A stretch of 64,000 nt of DNA from Io17-Chloro-G2 sp965226915 (lineage in GTDB: Bacteria > Chloroflexota > Dehalococcoidia > Lucifugimonadales > UBA3495): NCBI GenBank assembly GCA_965226915.1, contig CBDDEJ010000011.1:901009-965008 (forward strand). Reading direction: 5' to 3'. A program made the position numbers and the translations under genes. Of the stretch, positions 55,497-64,000 are shown piece after piece (within the stretch, counting starts at the first letter, position 1; each line of letters begins with the position of its first letter). The notes under the pieces were generated by a model. It ran no database searches and was not told where the DNA came from. It saw nothing but the letters and a program-made list of their open reading frames with translations.

Positions 55497-56861
55497 ATGC
55501 TGAAACTGCTGTATTTCGCGATCTTCATCTCCCTGACGACCCTCTTGGCCTGTTCCGGCCCGGAGAAGAGTCCATCCCCAACCGCCGTAGCCCAAGCCGA
55601 AGACCCAGCGCAGACCGAAAGTCCAATCCCGGCCGGAGATCCAACCACCGCTCCGGTAGAAGAACCGACGCCGACCGACGCGCCCTTGGAAACAACTCCG
55701 GAGCCCGGAATGCTCGCCCCCATCAACCTGAACGATCCGGAAACCTTTATGTCCCAGTTGTCGAGCGCGGAGCAATCCTGCATCTCGGAAAACGGAGACC
55801 CCCGGCAGCTGCTGATGCTGATAAGAGGCCCGGGCCCAGGCTCACCACAGGATGCCCAAGAGTTGATCCCATGCCTGGGGGACGAAACGCTGCTGAGACT
55901 ATTCCTGACCGGACTCACCGGCCAAACCGAGCCACTGAGCGCAGAGACATCCACCTGCGTCCGCAGCGGATTCCAGGACTTTGACATCGCCACCGTGCTG
56001 CTCTCCTCAAGCATGGGACCCGGCGGCGAAGCAGCCGCCATGATGGGCAGCATGGCAGGATTCGTCCTGACGCTCTCCTGTCTGAACGAGGAAGAATGGC
56101 AGATGGCCAGCCCCCGCCTGGGCCTGAGACCAGACGACCGGGAGAGCCTGCAATGCGTGACGAGCCAGTTGGGCGGGCCCGCGGGGTTGGCAGCAGCGCT
56201 GCAACCCAGGGACGGGGAACCTCCCACGGACTACACCAACGCCGCAACGGCATGCGGACTGCAGATGGTCGGCGCTCCGGGACCCAGAACGCCCGACCCC
56301 ACCGGTATGAACGACACGGGACTCCTCACGTCCGATCTGTCAGACGCCGAGCTGTCCTGCCTGTCGGAAATCGGAGACCCCCAGCAGTTGGTGACTCTGA
56401 TGAACAGCCCGGATCTCGCGTCGCCGCAGGAAAGGGACGCAATGGTCGGATGCCTGGAGCACGAGACCCTGCTGAAGCTATTCCTGAACGGATTCACAGA
56501 CCAGACCGGACCGCTGAGCGATGACACCTCAGCCTGCGTCAGCGCCGGGTTCCAGAACTTCGACCTGCGCGCCATGATGCTCGCCAACCAGGAAGGATCC
56601 GGCGAGGAAGCCGCCATGGTCCAGGGCATGGCGGGATTCTTAATCACGCTCAGCTGCCTGAACGAAGAGGAGTGGCAGGCTGCCAGTCCGGCCCTGGACC
56701 TGCCACCTGAAGGAAAGGAAGCCATGCAGTGCGTCATGAACATGCTGGGCGGACCCGAAGGAATCGCGGCATCTCTGGAATCCAAAGAGGGAGAGCCGCC
56801 CCTGGCCTTCTTCAGTGCGGCAGCCGAGTGCGGGATGATGATGGGAGGACCGTCAGGCTAA
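55497..56861 (+). CDS. Secreted lipoprotein with two Cys-rich repeats
   Basis: 454 residues. A lipobox (LTTLLACSG) directs lipid anchoring at Cys19, followed by a Pro/Thr-rich linker (residues 25-70). Two repeats of about 180 residues each share LSSAEQSCISENGDPRQLL / LSDAELSCLSEIGDPQQLV, ETLLRLFLTGLTGQTEPLS / ETLLKLFLNGFTDQTGPLS, and LSCLNEEEWQ. Cys positions coincide between the repeats, suggesting disulfides outside the cell. Function unknown; not linked to the restriction genes. Confidence 0.75.
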   Translation: MLKLLYFAIFISLTTLLACSGPEKSPSPTAVAQAEDPAQTESPIPAGDPTTAPVEEPTPTDAPLETTPEPGMLAPINLNDPETFMSQLSSAEQSCISENGDPRQLLMLIRGPGPGSPQDAQELIPCLGDETLLRLFLTGLTGQTEPLSAETSTCVRSGFQDFDIATVLLSSSMGPGGEAAAMMGSMAGFVLTLSCLNEEEWQMASPRLGLRPDDRESLQCVTSQLGGPAGLAAALQPRDGEPPTDYTNAATACGLQMVGAPGPRTPDPTGMNDTGLLTSDLSDAELSCLSEIGDPQQLVTLMNSPDLASPQERDAMVGCLEHETLLKLFLNGFTDQTGPLSDDTSACVSAGFQNFDLRAMMLANQEGSGEEAAMVQGMAGFLITLSCLNEEEWQAASPALDLPPEGKEAMQCVMNMLGGPEGIAASLESKEGEPPLAFFSAAAECGMMMGGPSG

Positions 56862-57352
56862 ACCCGAGAGCCGCAGGACGCTCGACGGCACAGAGGGCAG
56901 TAGCCGAATGTCCACAGGCCCCGTATAAGGCTATCACAATTCAAATATCAAGCCCCCGGCGTCGCAAAGGTGCCCGGGGCTTGCCACCCGTCACAGGGCC
57001 GGCAACTCGGACAATCCGCCGCATTCACTTCCATTCGATCCCAGATCCACCAGGACCAGGTCCACGACAAAGCCCCTTCCCGTGGCTGTCACACCCCCAA
57101 CACTCCACAGACGGCCCAGGCCGCCCCCTGCTTGCCGACAGGGCAACTCCCGGTCGGCGCCAAGACCGCTTGAGAATTCCCCGGGCCGCTTGATTCCACG
57201 CCCCCTGCGGCCCGGGGAATTGAACCAATCAGGAGGATTTAGTCCACATCTCCTCGCATCCCACTCCCTCCCCAAGTTTATCTACCCCCGGACTATACCA
57301 CCAACCCAGGCCCGCAGTCAGCCTTCCTCTTAGTTTTTCAGCACCCTGCTAG
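56862..57352. other. Intergenic region, GC hairpin only
   Basis: An imperfect GC hairpin (AAGCCCCCGGC against GCCCGGGGCTT) at about 56950-56982 may terminate the lipoprotein transcript. Nothing else supported. Confidence 0.4.
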
Positions 57353-58805
57353 TATTACAACGTCAGTTAGTTTGATAGGATAACTGTGTAGCTGGAGAGG
57401 GAATAGGCAGGTGGGGATGTGGATGCGGCAGCTTTCGAGCAGGTGTACGGGTCATTTCGGGATTTTCACGCTTACTTCGCGCCGCTGTTTGGCCGCCGGG
57501 AGACGCGGGAGCACAGCGGTCATTATCTCCAGGCCCTGCTGGTACAGTCTGGGGAGCGGCGCAACGCTGAGAACCTGTCGGAGACGGTTCCGGGGTCAGC
57601 CCGAGGGATGCAGCGGTTTCTCACCGATTCTCCCTGGGACGATGAGGTGATTATAGGACGGCTGCAGGAGTACCTGGGAACCCGGCTGGAGCATCCGGAA
57701 GGGGTGTGGGCGCTGGACGGCAGCGACTTTCCCAAGCAGGGGAGGAAGTCGGTGGGAGTGGCCCGGCAGTACTGCGGGAGGCTGGGGAAGGTGGCCAACT
57801 GCCAGGCGGGGATGTTCCTGGCCTATGTCAGCCCGTTGGGACGGGCATTGGTGGACAAGGGGCTGTATCTGCCCGAGAGTTGGACCTCGGACAAAGACCG
57901 GTGTGAGGCGGCGGGTGTGCCGGAGGATAGGCAGGGCTACCGGTCCAAGACGGAGTTGGCCTTGGAGATGGTGGGGCGGGCACAGGAGCGGGGCCACCTG
58001 AAGGCTGGATGGGTCGCGGCGGACGACGCCTTTGGGATGTCGCCGTCCTTCCGGGAGGGCCTGGCGGCCTTGGGGATGTGGTACGTGCTGGACGTTCCGT
58101 CCGGCTTTACGGTGTGGCCGCCGGAGCCTGCCTGGACCAGTGCGGAGTATCAGGGATTCGGGCGTCCCCGCAAACCCAGGCTGCGAGACGGTCAGCGCCG
58201 GACCATGGAGCAGCGCAGCGACGAGTTGCCGGAGGAGGCCTGGCGTGAGATTACGGTGGCCGAGGGAAGCCAGGGACCACGCAGCTACCTTTTCAGCGCC
58301 CAGAGGGTGCGACCGACCAGCAGGCGCAAGCCCGGCGAAATCCACTGGGCCGTCTACCGCCGGAACCTGGACGGCAGCGAACCCCGCTACTACCTGTCCA
58401 ATGCTCCGGAGGATACCCCGTTGGAGACCCTGGCATACGTGGGAGGCTCCCGTTGGCGTATAGAAACGGAGTTTGAGACGGAGAAAAGCGACGTAGGCCT
58501 GGACGAGTACGAGACCCGCACCTGGGCTGGCTGGCATCACCACGTGGCCCTGTGCCTGCTGGGCGGAGCTTTTCTGCTGAGCCTGCAACAGGCTTGGGGG
58601 GAAAAAGATGCCCCGGATCACGAGGCCGCAGGTCTACCGGGTGGTGCGGGAAATGCTGCCCCGGGAACGGTTCGGGCCAACCGAGTTGCTGCGGTGGCTT
58701 GAGGATACGCAGGACAGTAACGAACGGGCCAAACGCTCCCATGCCAAGCGCCGCGCCGCCATGCGGGCATCACCCCACATCCCTCCCTGAACTGACGTTG
58801 TAATA
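57353..58805 (+). mobile_element. IS701-like element, copy 2
   Basis: CTAG at 57349-57352 and 58806-58809; matching inverted ends TATTACAACGTCAGTT and AACTGACGTTGTAATA. Shares its right CTAG with copy 3. Confidence 0.88.
57419..58702 (+). CDS. IS701-family transposase, copy 2
   Basis: 427 codons; near identical to copy 1 up to the slippery tract (58596-58607). The frame-0 tail ends early, while the alternative frame 58608-58790 (MPRITRPQVYRVVREMLPRE onwards) stays open, as in the other copies. Confidence 0.87.
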   Translation: MDAAAFEQVYGSFRDFHAYFAPLFGRRETREHSGHYLQALLVQSGERRNAENLSETVPGSARGMQRFLTDSPWDDEVIIGRLQEYLGTRLEHPEGVWALDGSDFPKQGRKSVGVARQYCGRLGKVANCQAGMFLAYVSPLGRALVDKGLYLPESWTSDKDRCEAAGVPEDRQGYRSKTELALEMVGRAQERGHLKAGWVAADDAFGMSPSFREGLAALGMWYVLDVPSGFTVWPPEPAWTSAEYQGFGRPRKPRLRDGQRRTMEQRSDELPEEAWREITVAEGSQGPRSYLFSAQRVRPTSRRKPGEIHWAVYRRNLDGSEPRYYLSNAPEDTPLETLAYVGGSRWRIETEFETEKSDVGLDEYETRTWAGWHHHVALCLLGGAFLLSLQQAWGEKDAPDHEAAGLPGGAGNAAPGTVRANRVAAVA

Positions 58806-58809
58806 CTAG

Positions 58810-60261
58810 TACTACAACGACGGGTTTAAGGTGGCGGCTCCATCCTGCTTTCGCGGCGGGTGGAGCGGCGTCTCTCGTGGGAACGGCGAGCCCGTTCGTT
58901 GCGTAGCTGCGTATCCTCCAGCCACAACAGCAATTGATCGGGCCCGAACTGCTCCCGGGGCAGCATCTCCCGCACCACCCGGTACACCTGTGGCCTCGTG
59001 ATCCGGGGCATCTTTTTCCCCCCAATCCTGCTGCAGGCTCAGCAGGAACGCTCCACCCAGCAGGCACATGGCTATGTGGTGATGCCACCCTGCCCAGCTG
59101 CGGGTCTCGTATTCGTCCAGCCCCACGTCACCCTTCTCAGTCTCGAACTCCGTTTCAATGCGCCACCTGGACCCACCCACGTAGGCCAGAGTCTCCAAGG
59201 TTGTGCCCTCGGGAGCGTTGGACAGGTAGTAGCGGGGCTCGCTGCCGTCCAGGTTCCGGCGCCAGACGGCCCACAGTTCCTCGCCGGGCTTGCGCCTCCT
59301 GGTGGCCCGCACCCGCTGGGCACTGAACCGGTAGGTGCGCGGCCCCTGGCTTCCCTGGGCCACCGTTATCTCCCGCCAAGCCTCATCCGGCAGTTCATCA
59401 CCGCGCTGCTCCATGGTCCGCCGCTGCCCAGGCCGCAGCTTGGGTTTGCGGGGGCGGCCGAACCCCGGATATTCCGGACTGGTCCAAGCCGGGTCCAAGG
59501 GCCAGACCGTAGTGCCGCCCGGAACGTCCAGCACGTAGCGCATCCCCAGGGCCGCCAGTCCCTCCCGGAAGGTCGGCGACATCCCGAAGGCGTCGTCTCC
59601 GGCAACCCACTCGGCCCTGAGGTAGCCCAACTCCAGGACCCGCTCCAGCATCTCCAGGGCCAACTCCGTCTTTGACCGGTAGTTCCGCCGGTCCTCCGGC
59701 ACACCCGCCGCAGCACACCGGTCCTGGTCGGAGGTCCAACTCTTGGGCAGATACAGCCGCTTGTCCACCAACGCCCGGCCCAGCGGGCTGACGTAGGCCA
59801 GGAACATCCCACCCTGGCAGTTGGCCACCTTGCCCAGCCTGCCGCAGTACTGCCGGGCCACTCCCGCCGATTTCCTGCCCTGCTTGGGGAAGTCGCTGCC
59901 ATCGAACACCCACACCGCCTCCAGGTGTCCCAGCCTGGGGGCCAAGTATTCCTGCAACCGCCCTATGACTGTCTCATCGGACCACCGGGCCTCGGTGAGA
60001 AAGCGCTGCATCGCCCGGGCCGAGATGCCCACCGATTCCGAGAGATTCTCGGCGTTGCGCCGCTCCTGGTCCTGCACCAGCAGCGCCTGAAGGTAATTCC
60101 CGCTGTGATCCCGCCACTGCTTGCGGCCGAAGGAGGCCGCAAAGAAGGCGTGGAATTCCTGAAGGCTGTCGTAGACCCGCTCGAAGCTCGCCGCATCCAT
60201 CACCCAAACCACCCAACATCATCTGTCCAGCCATCCTACCAGACAACTCGTCGTTGTAGTA
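58810..60261 (-). mobile_element. IS701-like element, copy 3
   Basis: CTAG at 58806-58809 and 60262-60265; ends TACTACAACGACGGGTT and AACTCGTCGTTGTAGTA. Tail-to-tail with copy 2. Confidence 0.87.
58812..60212 (-). CDS. IS701-family transposase, copy 3
   Basis: 466 codons, clearly diverged from copy 2 over most of the protein but identical to copy 1 at the C-terminus. DDE landmarks VWVFDGSDFPKQGRKS and VAGDDAFG are intact. Slippery tract at 59012-59023, second frame 58826-59011. Confidence 0.87.
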   Translation of the reverse strand: MVWVMDAASFERVYDSLQEFHAFFAASFGRKQWRDHSGNYLQALLVQDQERRNAENLSESVGISARAMQRFLTEARWSDETVIGRLQEYLAPRLGHLEAVWVFDGSDFPKQGRKSAGVARQYCGRLGKVANCQGGMFLAYVSPLGRALVDKRLYLPKSWTSDQDRCAAAGVPEDRRNYRSKTELALEMLERVLELGYLRAEWVAGDDAFGMSPTFREGLAALGMRYVLDVPGGTTVWPLDPAWTSPEYPGFGRPRKPKLRPGQRRTMEQRGDELPDEAWREITVAQGSQGPRTYRFSAQRVRATRRRKPGEELWAVWRRNLDGSEPRYYLSNAPEGTTLETLAYVGGSRWRIETEFETEKGDVGLDEYETRSWAGWHHHIAMCLLGGAFLLSLQQDWGEKDAPDHEATGVPGGAGDAAPGAVRARSIAVVAGGYAATQRTGSPFPRETPLHPPRKQDGAATLNPSL

Positions 60262-60289
60262 CTAGAACTCGCCGGCAACGACTCAAAGC

Positions 60290-60371
60290 CATGCGCAGCA
60301 AGGAGAAAGGGTCTTGGCTATGGACTGTACTTATCGGGGTCGGTCTGTGCGTCCTCGGCATCGCCAACTGA
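60290..60371 (+). pseudogene. C-terminal membrane helix of a gene cut by IS701
   Basis: The frame is open from the CTAG at 60262: RTRRQRLKAMRSKEKGSWLW, then TVLIGVGLCVLGIAN and stop. A short basic stretch plus one transmembrane helix; the upstream part of the gene was not found left of 57349. Confidence 0.35.
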
Positions 60372-60684
60372 CTGGCCGCTGCCCACCCTTTCCGGAGAAA
60401 GGTACTCCAAAAACCGGCGTTCCACGACGCTGGGTTCCTGGACCTCGAGGTCGATGGTCAGGAACCGTCTCTGTTCCTAACTCCCCGCCTGCAGGGGCAG
60501 ATAGAGCCACCAGGTCCGCCCGTTTGTGCCACAAGAGTAGGGTGTTTTTTGGTGCAAGGTTAACGAGCGAACGGCCTTGGACGGCAAGGGCTTGTCAAGT
60601 GGCAGCAGGAAGAGAAGCTGTCGTAGGGGTCAGGATAGCGGCGAATGGCGGGCCCAACGGACAAGGTTCAGACGCCCGGCGAAC
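60372..60684. other. Intergenic region, nothing recognised
   Basis: No supported gene; a short T6 run follows 60540 without a clear stem. Confidence 0.3.
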
Positions 60685-62661
60685 CTACTGTTTGTACCAG
60701 CCCGAAGCAAAGATGTAGCCGTCGTGAAGTACCGCGAAGGTGTGCTTCCTTTGGTTCTCGCCGGTTTCAGGGTTGACTATCACGTACTCCACCCAACGCC
60801 CGGCTTCGGTAGCCCCCAGCAAGTCATCGCCATAGAAGTAGCCTGTCGGATCCACCCGCAGGCTGGGATCCCTTCCCCTCAACACGGGGTTGTGGTGGGC
60901 AATGGTAAAGCCGCTTTCACCATCGACGATGAAGGCGTACCACTGGCCGTCCACACTCTCCCCGGTGTTGTAGTAGGCAACGGTGTCCTCCAAGCCCACC
61001 GCTTCGTAGAGATTAATGGCCTGCTGCACTACGGCCTCCGTGTAGGCCGGGGCGTCGGTCTTCCGTGGCCCTTCCTCGTACCAGCCGGACCCGAAGGTAA
61101 TGCCGTCGCGAATTACCATCCAGGAATGTTTGGTCTCCACCGAGCCTGTTGCCAGGTTGGTGAAAGTGTAGTCGAACCAGGCACCGTTTCCGTCGGCGGA
61201 GGCGGCTACGGCGGCGCCGGTGGGGTAATTGTTGGGCCCCAGGACGTCCGAGGCTAGCTGTCCCACCAAAGCTGGATTGGCATGGGCGATCACCGTCCCG
61301 TATTCGTCAATCATGAAGACGTACCACTGGCCGTCCACGCTCTCCCCGGTGTTGTAGTATTTGACGGTTTCTGCGAAGCCCACCGCATCGTAGAGATTGA
61401 TAGCCTGCTGGACTACTGCTTGGGTGTAGGCTGGGCCGTCGGTCTTCCGTGGCCCTTCCTCGTACCAGCCGGACCCGAAGGTAGTGCCGTCGTGAATTAC
61501 CATCCAGGAATGTTTGGTCTCCACCGAGCCTGTTGCCAGGTTGGTGAAAGTGTAGTCGAACCAGGCACCGTTTTCGTCGGCGGAGGCGGCTACGGCGGCG
61601 CCGGTGGGGTAATTGTTGGGCCCCAGGACGTCCGAGGCTAGCTGTCCCACCAAAGCTGGATTGGCATGGGCGATCACCGTCCCGTATTCGTCAATCATGA
61701 AGACGTACCACTGGCCGTCCACGCTCTCCCCGGTGTTGTAGTATTTGACGGTTTCTGCGAAGCCCACCGCATCGTGAAGGTTAATGGCCTGTTGAACGAA
61801 AGCCTGGGTATAGGCAGGAGAGTCGGTCTTGCCCGGGCCCTCTTCGTACCAACCCGAGCCGAACATAATCCCGTCGTGGATTACCATCCAGGAATGTTTG
61901 GTTTCCACAGTCCCCGTGGCCAAGTTGGGGAAGGTGTAATCAAACCAGGCTCCGTCCTTGTCCGCGGTGGCGGCTACGGCGGCGCCGGAAGGGTAATTGT
62001 TGGGCCCCAGGATGTCGTCGACAGGCTGGCCAACCAGGGCAGGATTGGCGTGGGCAACCATGGTCCCACTCTCGTCAACTATGAACATATACCACTGGCC
62101 ATCCACGCTTTCCTTGGTGTTGTAGTAGGCGACAGTGGAATCCAATCCGTCAGACTCATAACGCCTGATTGCCTCTCGTACAAAGTAATTGGTATAAGCT
62201 TCGGGCATCCACTTGGGAGGCGCTGAGGCCTCGGTCTGACCTGGCATCGTCTGTTGACCGGACGCTGGACCGTCAGCGGTTATTCTTGCTTCAGCGATGG
62301 CGTTGATCAAATCCGCCTGGAAATCGCTTTCCAACTGTTGGAGAACCAGTTGAAGTTCATCCTTGTCTAAAGTGGCCGCTTCACCTGTTGGTCCTGCGGG
62401 CCCCGCTGGGCCAAGAGGCCCCTGCTCTCCGGCCGGACCGGCGCTTCCCTGGCAAGCCGACATTGACATTACAATTAAGACGATGGGAATTGCTATGAGA
62501 AAAGCCCGCAATTTTCGCCTCGCATTTCCAATTGTTGTTGATATCCAGTTTAACAAACTGAGTGTTCCGACGTTCCCCCAGTTCCTGGTCCCATCCCGTC
62601 TCCACCCAGTAAGCCCGCAAGGACTGACTGGAACTGGAGTGCCAACGACTTCAGGCGACAA
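60685..62661 (-). CDS. Lipoprotein with collagen-like stalk and four tandem Cache-type repeats
   Basis: 658 codons as read; the real start is probably later, near the signal peptide (RKLRAFLIAIPIVLIVMSMS, lipobox Cys next). A short Gly-x-x stalk (GPAGEQGPLGPAGPAGPTGE) precedes four repeats of 128 residues, each with a YYNT.ESVDGQWY.F strand, AHANPALVGQ, GAAVAA and ETKHSWMV.HDG..FGSGWYEEG. This is the small-molecule-binding Cache pattern. Repeats 2 and 3 are nearly identical at DNA level (384-bp spacing). No signalling domain follows, so it may be a binding or sensing surface protein. Confidence 0.75.
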   Translation of the reverse strand: MSPEVVGTPVPVSPCGLTGWRRDGTRNWGNVGTLSLLNWISTTIGNARRKLRAFLIAIPIVLIVMSMSACQGSAGPAGEQGPLGPAGPAGPTGEAATLDKDELQLVLQQLESDFQADLINAIAEARITADGPASGQQTMPGQTEASAPPKWMPEAYTNYFVREAIRRYESDGLDSTVAYYNTKESVDGQWYMFIVDESGTMVAHANPALVGQPVDDILGPNNYPSGAAVAATADKDGAWFDYTFPNLATGTVETKHSWMVIHDGIMFGSGWYEEGPGKTDSPAYTQAFVQQAINLHDAVGFAETVKYYNTGESVDGQWYVFMIDEYGTVIAHANPALVGQLASDVLGPNNYPTGAAVAASADENGAWFDYTFTNLATGSVETKHSWMVIHDGTTFGSGWYEEGPRKTDGPAYTQAVVQQAINLYDAVGFAETVKYYNTGESVDGQWYVFMIDEYGTVIAHANPALVGQLASDVLGPNNYPTGAAVAASADGNGAWFDYTFTNLATGSVETKHSWMVIRDGITFGSGWYEEGPRKTDAPAYTEAVVQQAINLYEAVGLEDTVAYYNTGESVDGQWYAFIVDGESGFTIAHHNPVLRGRDPSLRVDPTGYFYGDDLLGATEAGRWVEYVIVNPETGENQRKHTFAVLHDGYIFASGWYKQ

Positions 62662-62934
62662 GGTTCCTAGTCTTGTTGGCCCCTACCCAATATAGCCCAA
62701 TCCCTAGTTGGACTCAATCCCCAAAACCGTCGGATCAGGCGTGCGGCATTGGGGCTGAACCACGGGCGTGAACCGTATACTCGACTGACGGACCAGGCGG
62801 GAGCTATTGCGGCTGGGTTAGAGCGCAGTCCTGATAAGGCTTGGCTGTCGAAAATGTAGAAAAGTCTCTCGTCCAGGAACCAGTGATCCGGAGGCAAGAA
62901 ACTGGAAGTGCTATCTGGCCAGTTGCGGAAATTG

Positions 62935-63246
62935 CTAATTTTTTGGAAACTTGCCGTCACGGTCTATGACAAATACCGGGATTGAGGTAAAAGTATGACC
63001 GGACGGCTCAACTTTATCCCACGTATCCTCGTACAGGTTCCGCCCGTTGCTGACCCGGTGAATCGGGATGCTGGTTTGCATCTCTAGCCAGTCCAAGTGA
63101 GCATAGACGGCGGCCGGTTCCCATCCGGTGTCGGCAAATCACGCCCCATCAGGCCGGGGCGTGATTTCGCCCGATTCCCCCATCAACAAAAGCACCGAGG
63201 ATTGAACGCCCGCCCCTAAACTCAATACCGTCAAATCGTGTCCCAT
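62935..63246 (-). pseudogene. PAPS-reductase-like (PP-loop) protein with in-frame TGA
   Basis: ATG at 63246 with an AGGAG site. The protein reads HDLTVLSLGAGVQSSVLLLM (modified PP-loop SxGxxxSS), then PRPDGA, a TGA, FADTGWEPAAVYAHLDWLEM, SIPIHRVSNGRNLYED and TFTSIPVFVIDRDGK to a TAG at 62935. The frame is unchanged across the TGA, so a single nonsense codon breaks it. The C-terminal half with the usual Arg/Cys motifs is missing. Phage-type PAPS reductase/sulfotransferase relatives have this sequence order. Confidence 0.6.
63136..63167. repeat. Perfect 12-bp stem-loop inside the PAPS-reductase-like gene
   Basis: AAATCACGCCCC pairs with GGGGCGTGATTT over an 8-base loop. It overlaps the in-frame TGA codon. 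Confidence 0.7.
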
Positions 63247-63468
63247 GTTTTGTTCCTCCGCAATTTATTAGAGCGTGCGTTGACTGGCGGCCACCAGCGG
63301 TGCATTGCGGACAACACCAGCACGCCCTGTTGGTTATTCTATCACAACCGCGCCCGCAACTGGTCGCGGTCCCGCGCAAAGTAACTGTTCAGACTTGATG
63401 AGGTGAATTGGCTCAAAGCCGTTGGAAAAACGCTGGCATGGCCGGGGGAGTTGTGGCATACCAGGGAG

Positions 63469-64000
63469 GTGGACACTGAACTAGACCTGAACGCGGCGAG
63501 TGGCGAAACTCTGCTGGAGATAATTGCCGGCCAGCGGGCAGTCATTGCCGATTTGCAAAGGCGGATTGGGGTTCTGGAATCCCGTCCCAACCGGCGCGGG
63601 TCGTCGGGGATGCCGGGTAATCAGCCGCACTCCAGCCGGCAAGCGCCGGAGAAAAAGGAGCCCAGAAAGCCGCGCCGCCATGGCTTCGCCCGCCAGCGCA
63701 TGACTCCTACCCGGCGGGTGGAGCATGCCGTGGCGGTCTGTCCCGACTGCGGGACTCACCTGAACGGCGGATGGGTACAGCGAACTCGGGAAGTCATTGA
63801 GCTACCGGTGGCTCCGGTAGAAGTGACCGAGCACGCCCTGGTAGCCCGCATCTGTCCGGTATGCCAGCGGCGCTGGCTGCCCAAAGAGGCCCTGCAGGGG
63901 GTGGTTCTGGGCCAGCAGCGCCTGGGGGTCAATCTGGTAAGCCTGATGGTGACCCTGCGGGAGGAGGGACGGTTGCCCATAAGAATCATCCAATGGTACC
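63469..64000 (+). CDS. IS66-family transposase (TnpC), partial
   Basis: Starts at a GTG after GGGAGG and runs off the window end. N-terminal leucine-rich helix (LLEIIAGQRAVIADLQRRIG), a basic linker, then the zinc-ribbon CPDCGTHLNGGWVQRTREVI and RICPVCQRRWLP of IS66 transposases. The DDE core would lie beyond the window. Confidence 0.75.
   Translation, partial: MDTELDLNAASGETLLEIIAGQRAVIADLQRRIGVLESRPNRRGSSGMPGNQPHSSRQAPEKKEPRKPRRHGFARQRMTPTRRVEHAVAVCPDCGTHLNGGWVQRTREVIELPVAPVEVTEHALVARICPVCQRRWLPKEALQGVVLGQQRLGVNLVSLMVTLREEGRLPIRIIQWY

Noticed and set aside
62935..63246. Use of TGA as a sense codon in this genome
   Set aside because: Other genes here end normally at TGA (for example dcm and ArsR), and only this gene has an internal TGA in an otherwise continuous frame.

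Overview
The window is a heavily rearranged accessory region, best read as a defence island broken up by insertion sequences (IS). G+C is moderately high. No rRNA, tRNA or core housekeeping gene was seen, so the host can only be guessed. Lipoproteins built from repeats, a collagen-like multi-Cache lipoprotein and an ArsR/AHSA1/VOC cluster would fit a Chloroflexota (Dehalococcoidia or SAR202-like) bacterium, but this is weak inference.

Layout. 0-3.4 kb: C-terminal half of a DndD/Rad50-like ATPase with a small partner, then gene remnants. 4-12 kb: a modification/defence cluster (gene A, DUF6339-like gene B, cytosine methyltransferase, GHKL ATPase, Vsr nuclease). It carries a 786-bp duplication and is cut by an IS701-like element plus two miniature elements. 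12-17.7 kb: a class III nucleotide cyclase remnant, a DUF1848 remnant, and a ubiquitin-like operon in Bil order (two-domain Ubl, E2-like, JAB protease, E1) with ImmA/XRE genes diverging from it. 18.5-23 kb: IS1380 debris, a membrane molybdopterin oxidoreductase, and an ArsR-AHSA1-VOC operon. 23-28 kb: remnants of a recombinase, IstB and ArdC, then a second ubiquitin-like operon (Ubl, Prok-E2_E-like E2, JAB-E1) with a truncated TIR-like gene 24 bp downstream and divergent XRE/ImmA genes. 28-37 kb: HigBA, a TerB_N fragment, a complete IS21, a Fic protein, a serine resolvase, and a DGQHR (DndB-like) gene with an HsdR-N-like fragment. 37-50 kb: ISAs1, IS1380 and three IS3 copies, two of which split a nuclease-like gene and a restriction-type helicase. 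The helicase is followed by a 71-aa gene and the N-terminus of a DndD-like ATPase. 50-55 kb: type I restriction genes (HsdS, HsdR) with BrnTA between them and no HsdM; HsdR is split by two miniature elements. 55-64 kb: a duplicated Cys-rich lipoprotein, two abutting IS701-like copies, a four-Cache lipoprotein, a broken PAPS-reductase-like gene and a partial IS66.

Three themes recur. First, mobile elements with CTAG target sites (IS701-like, 145-bp and 171-bp miniature elements) are stacked end to end sharing single CTAGs. Second, two different ubiquitin-like conjugation operons each sit beside XRE plus ImmA/IrrE genes. Third, many genes carry single-base frameshifts, several in homopolymers, so real decay cannot be separated from sequencing error without the reads. 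All family calls come from reading motifs by eye; no database search was possible.
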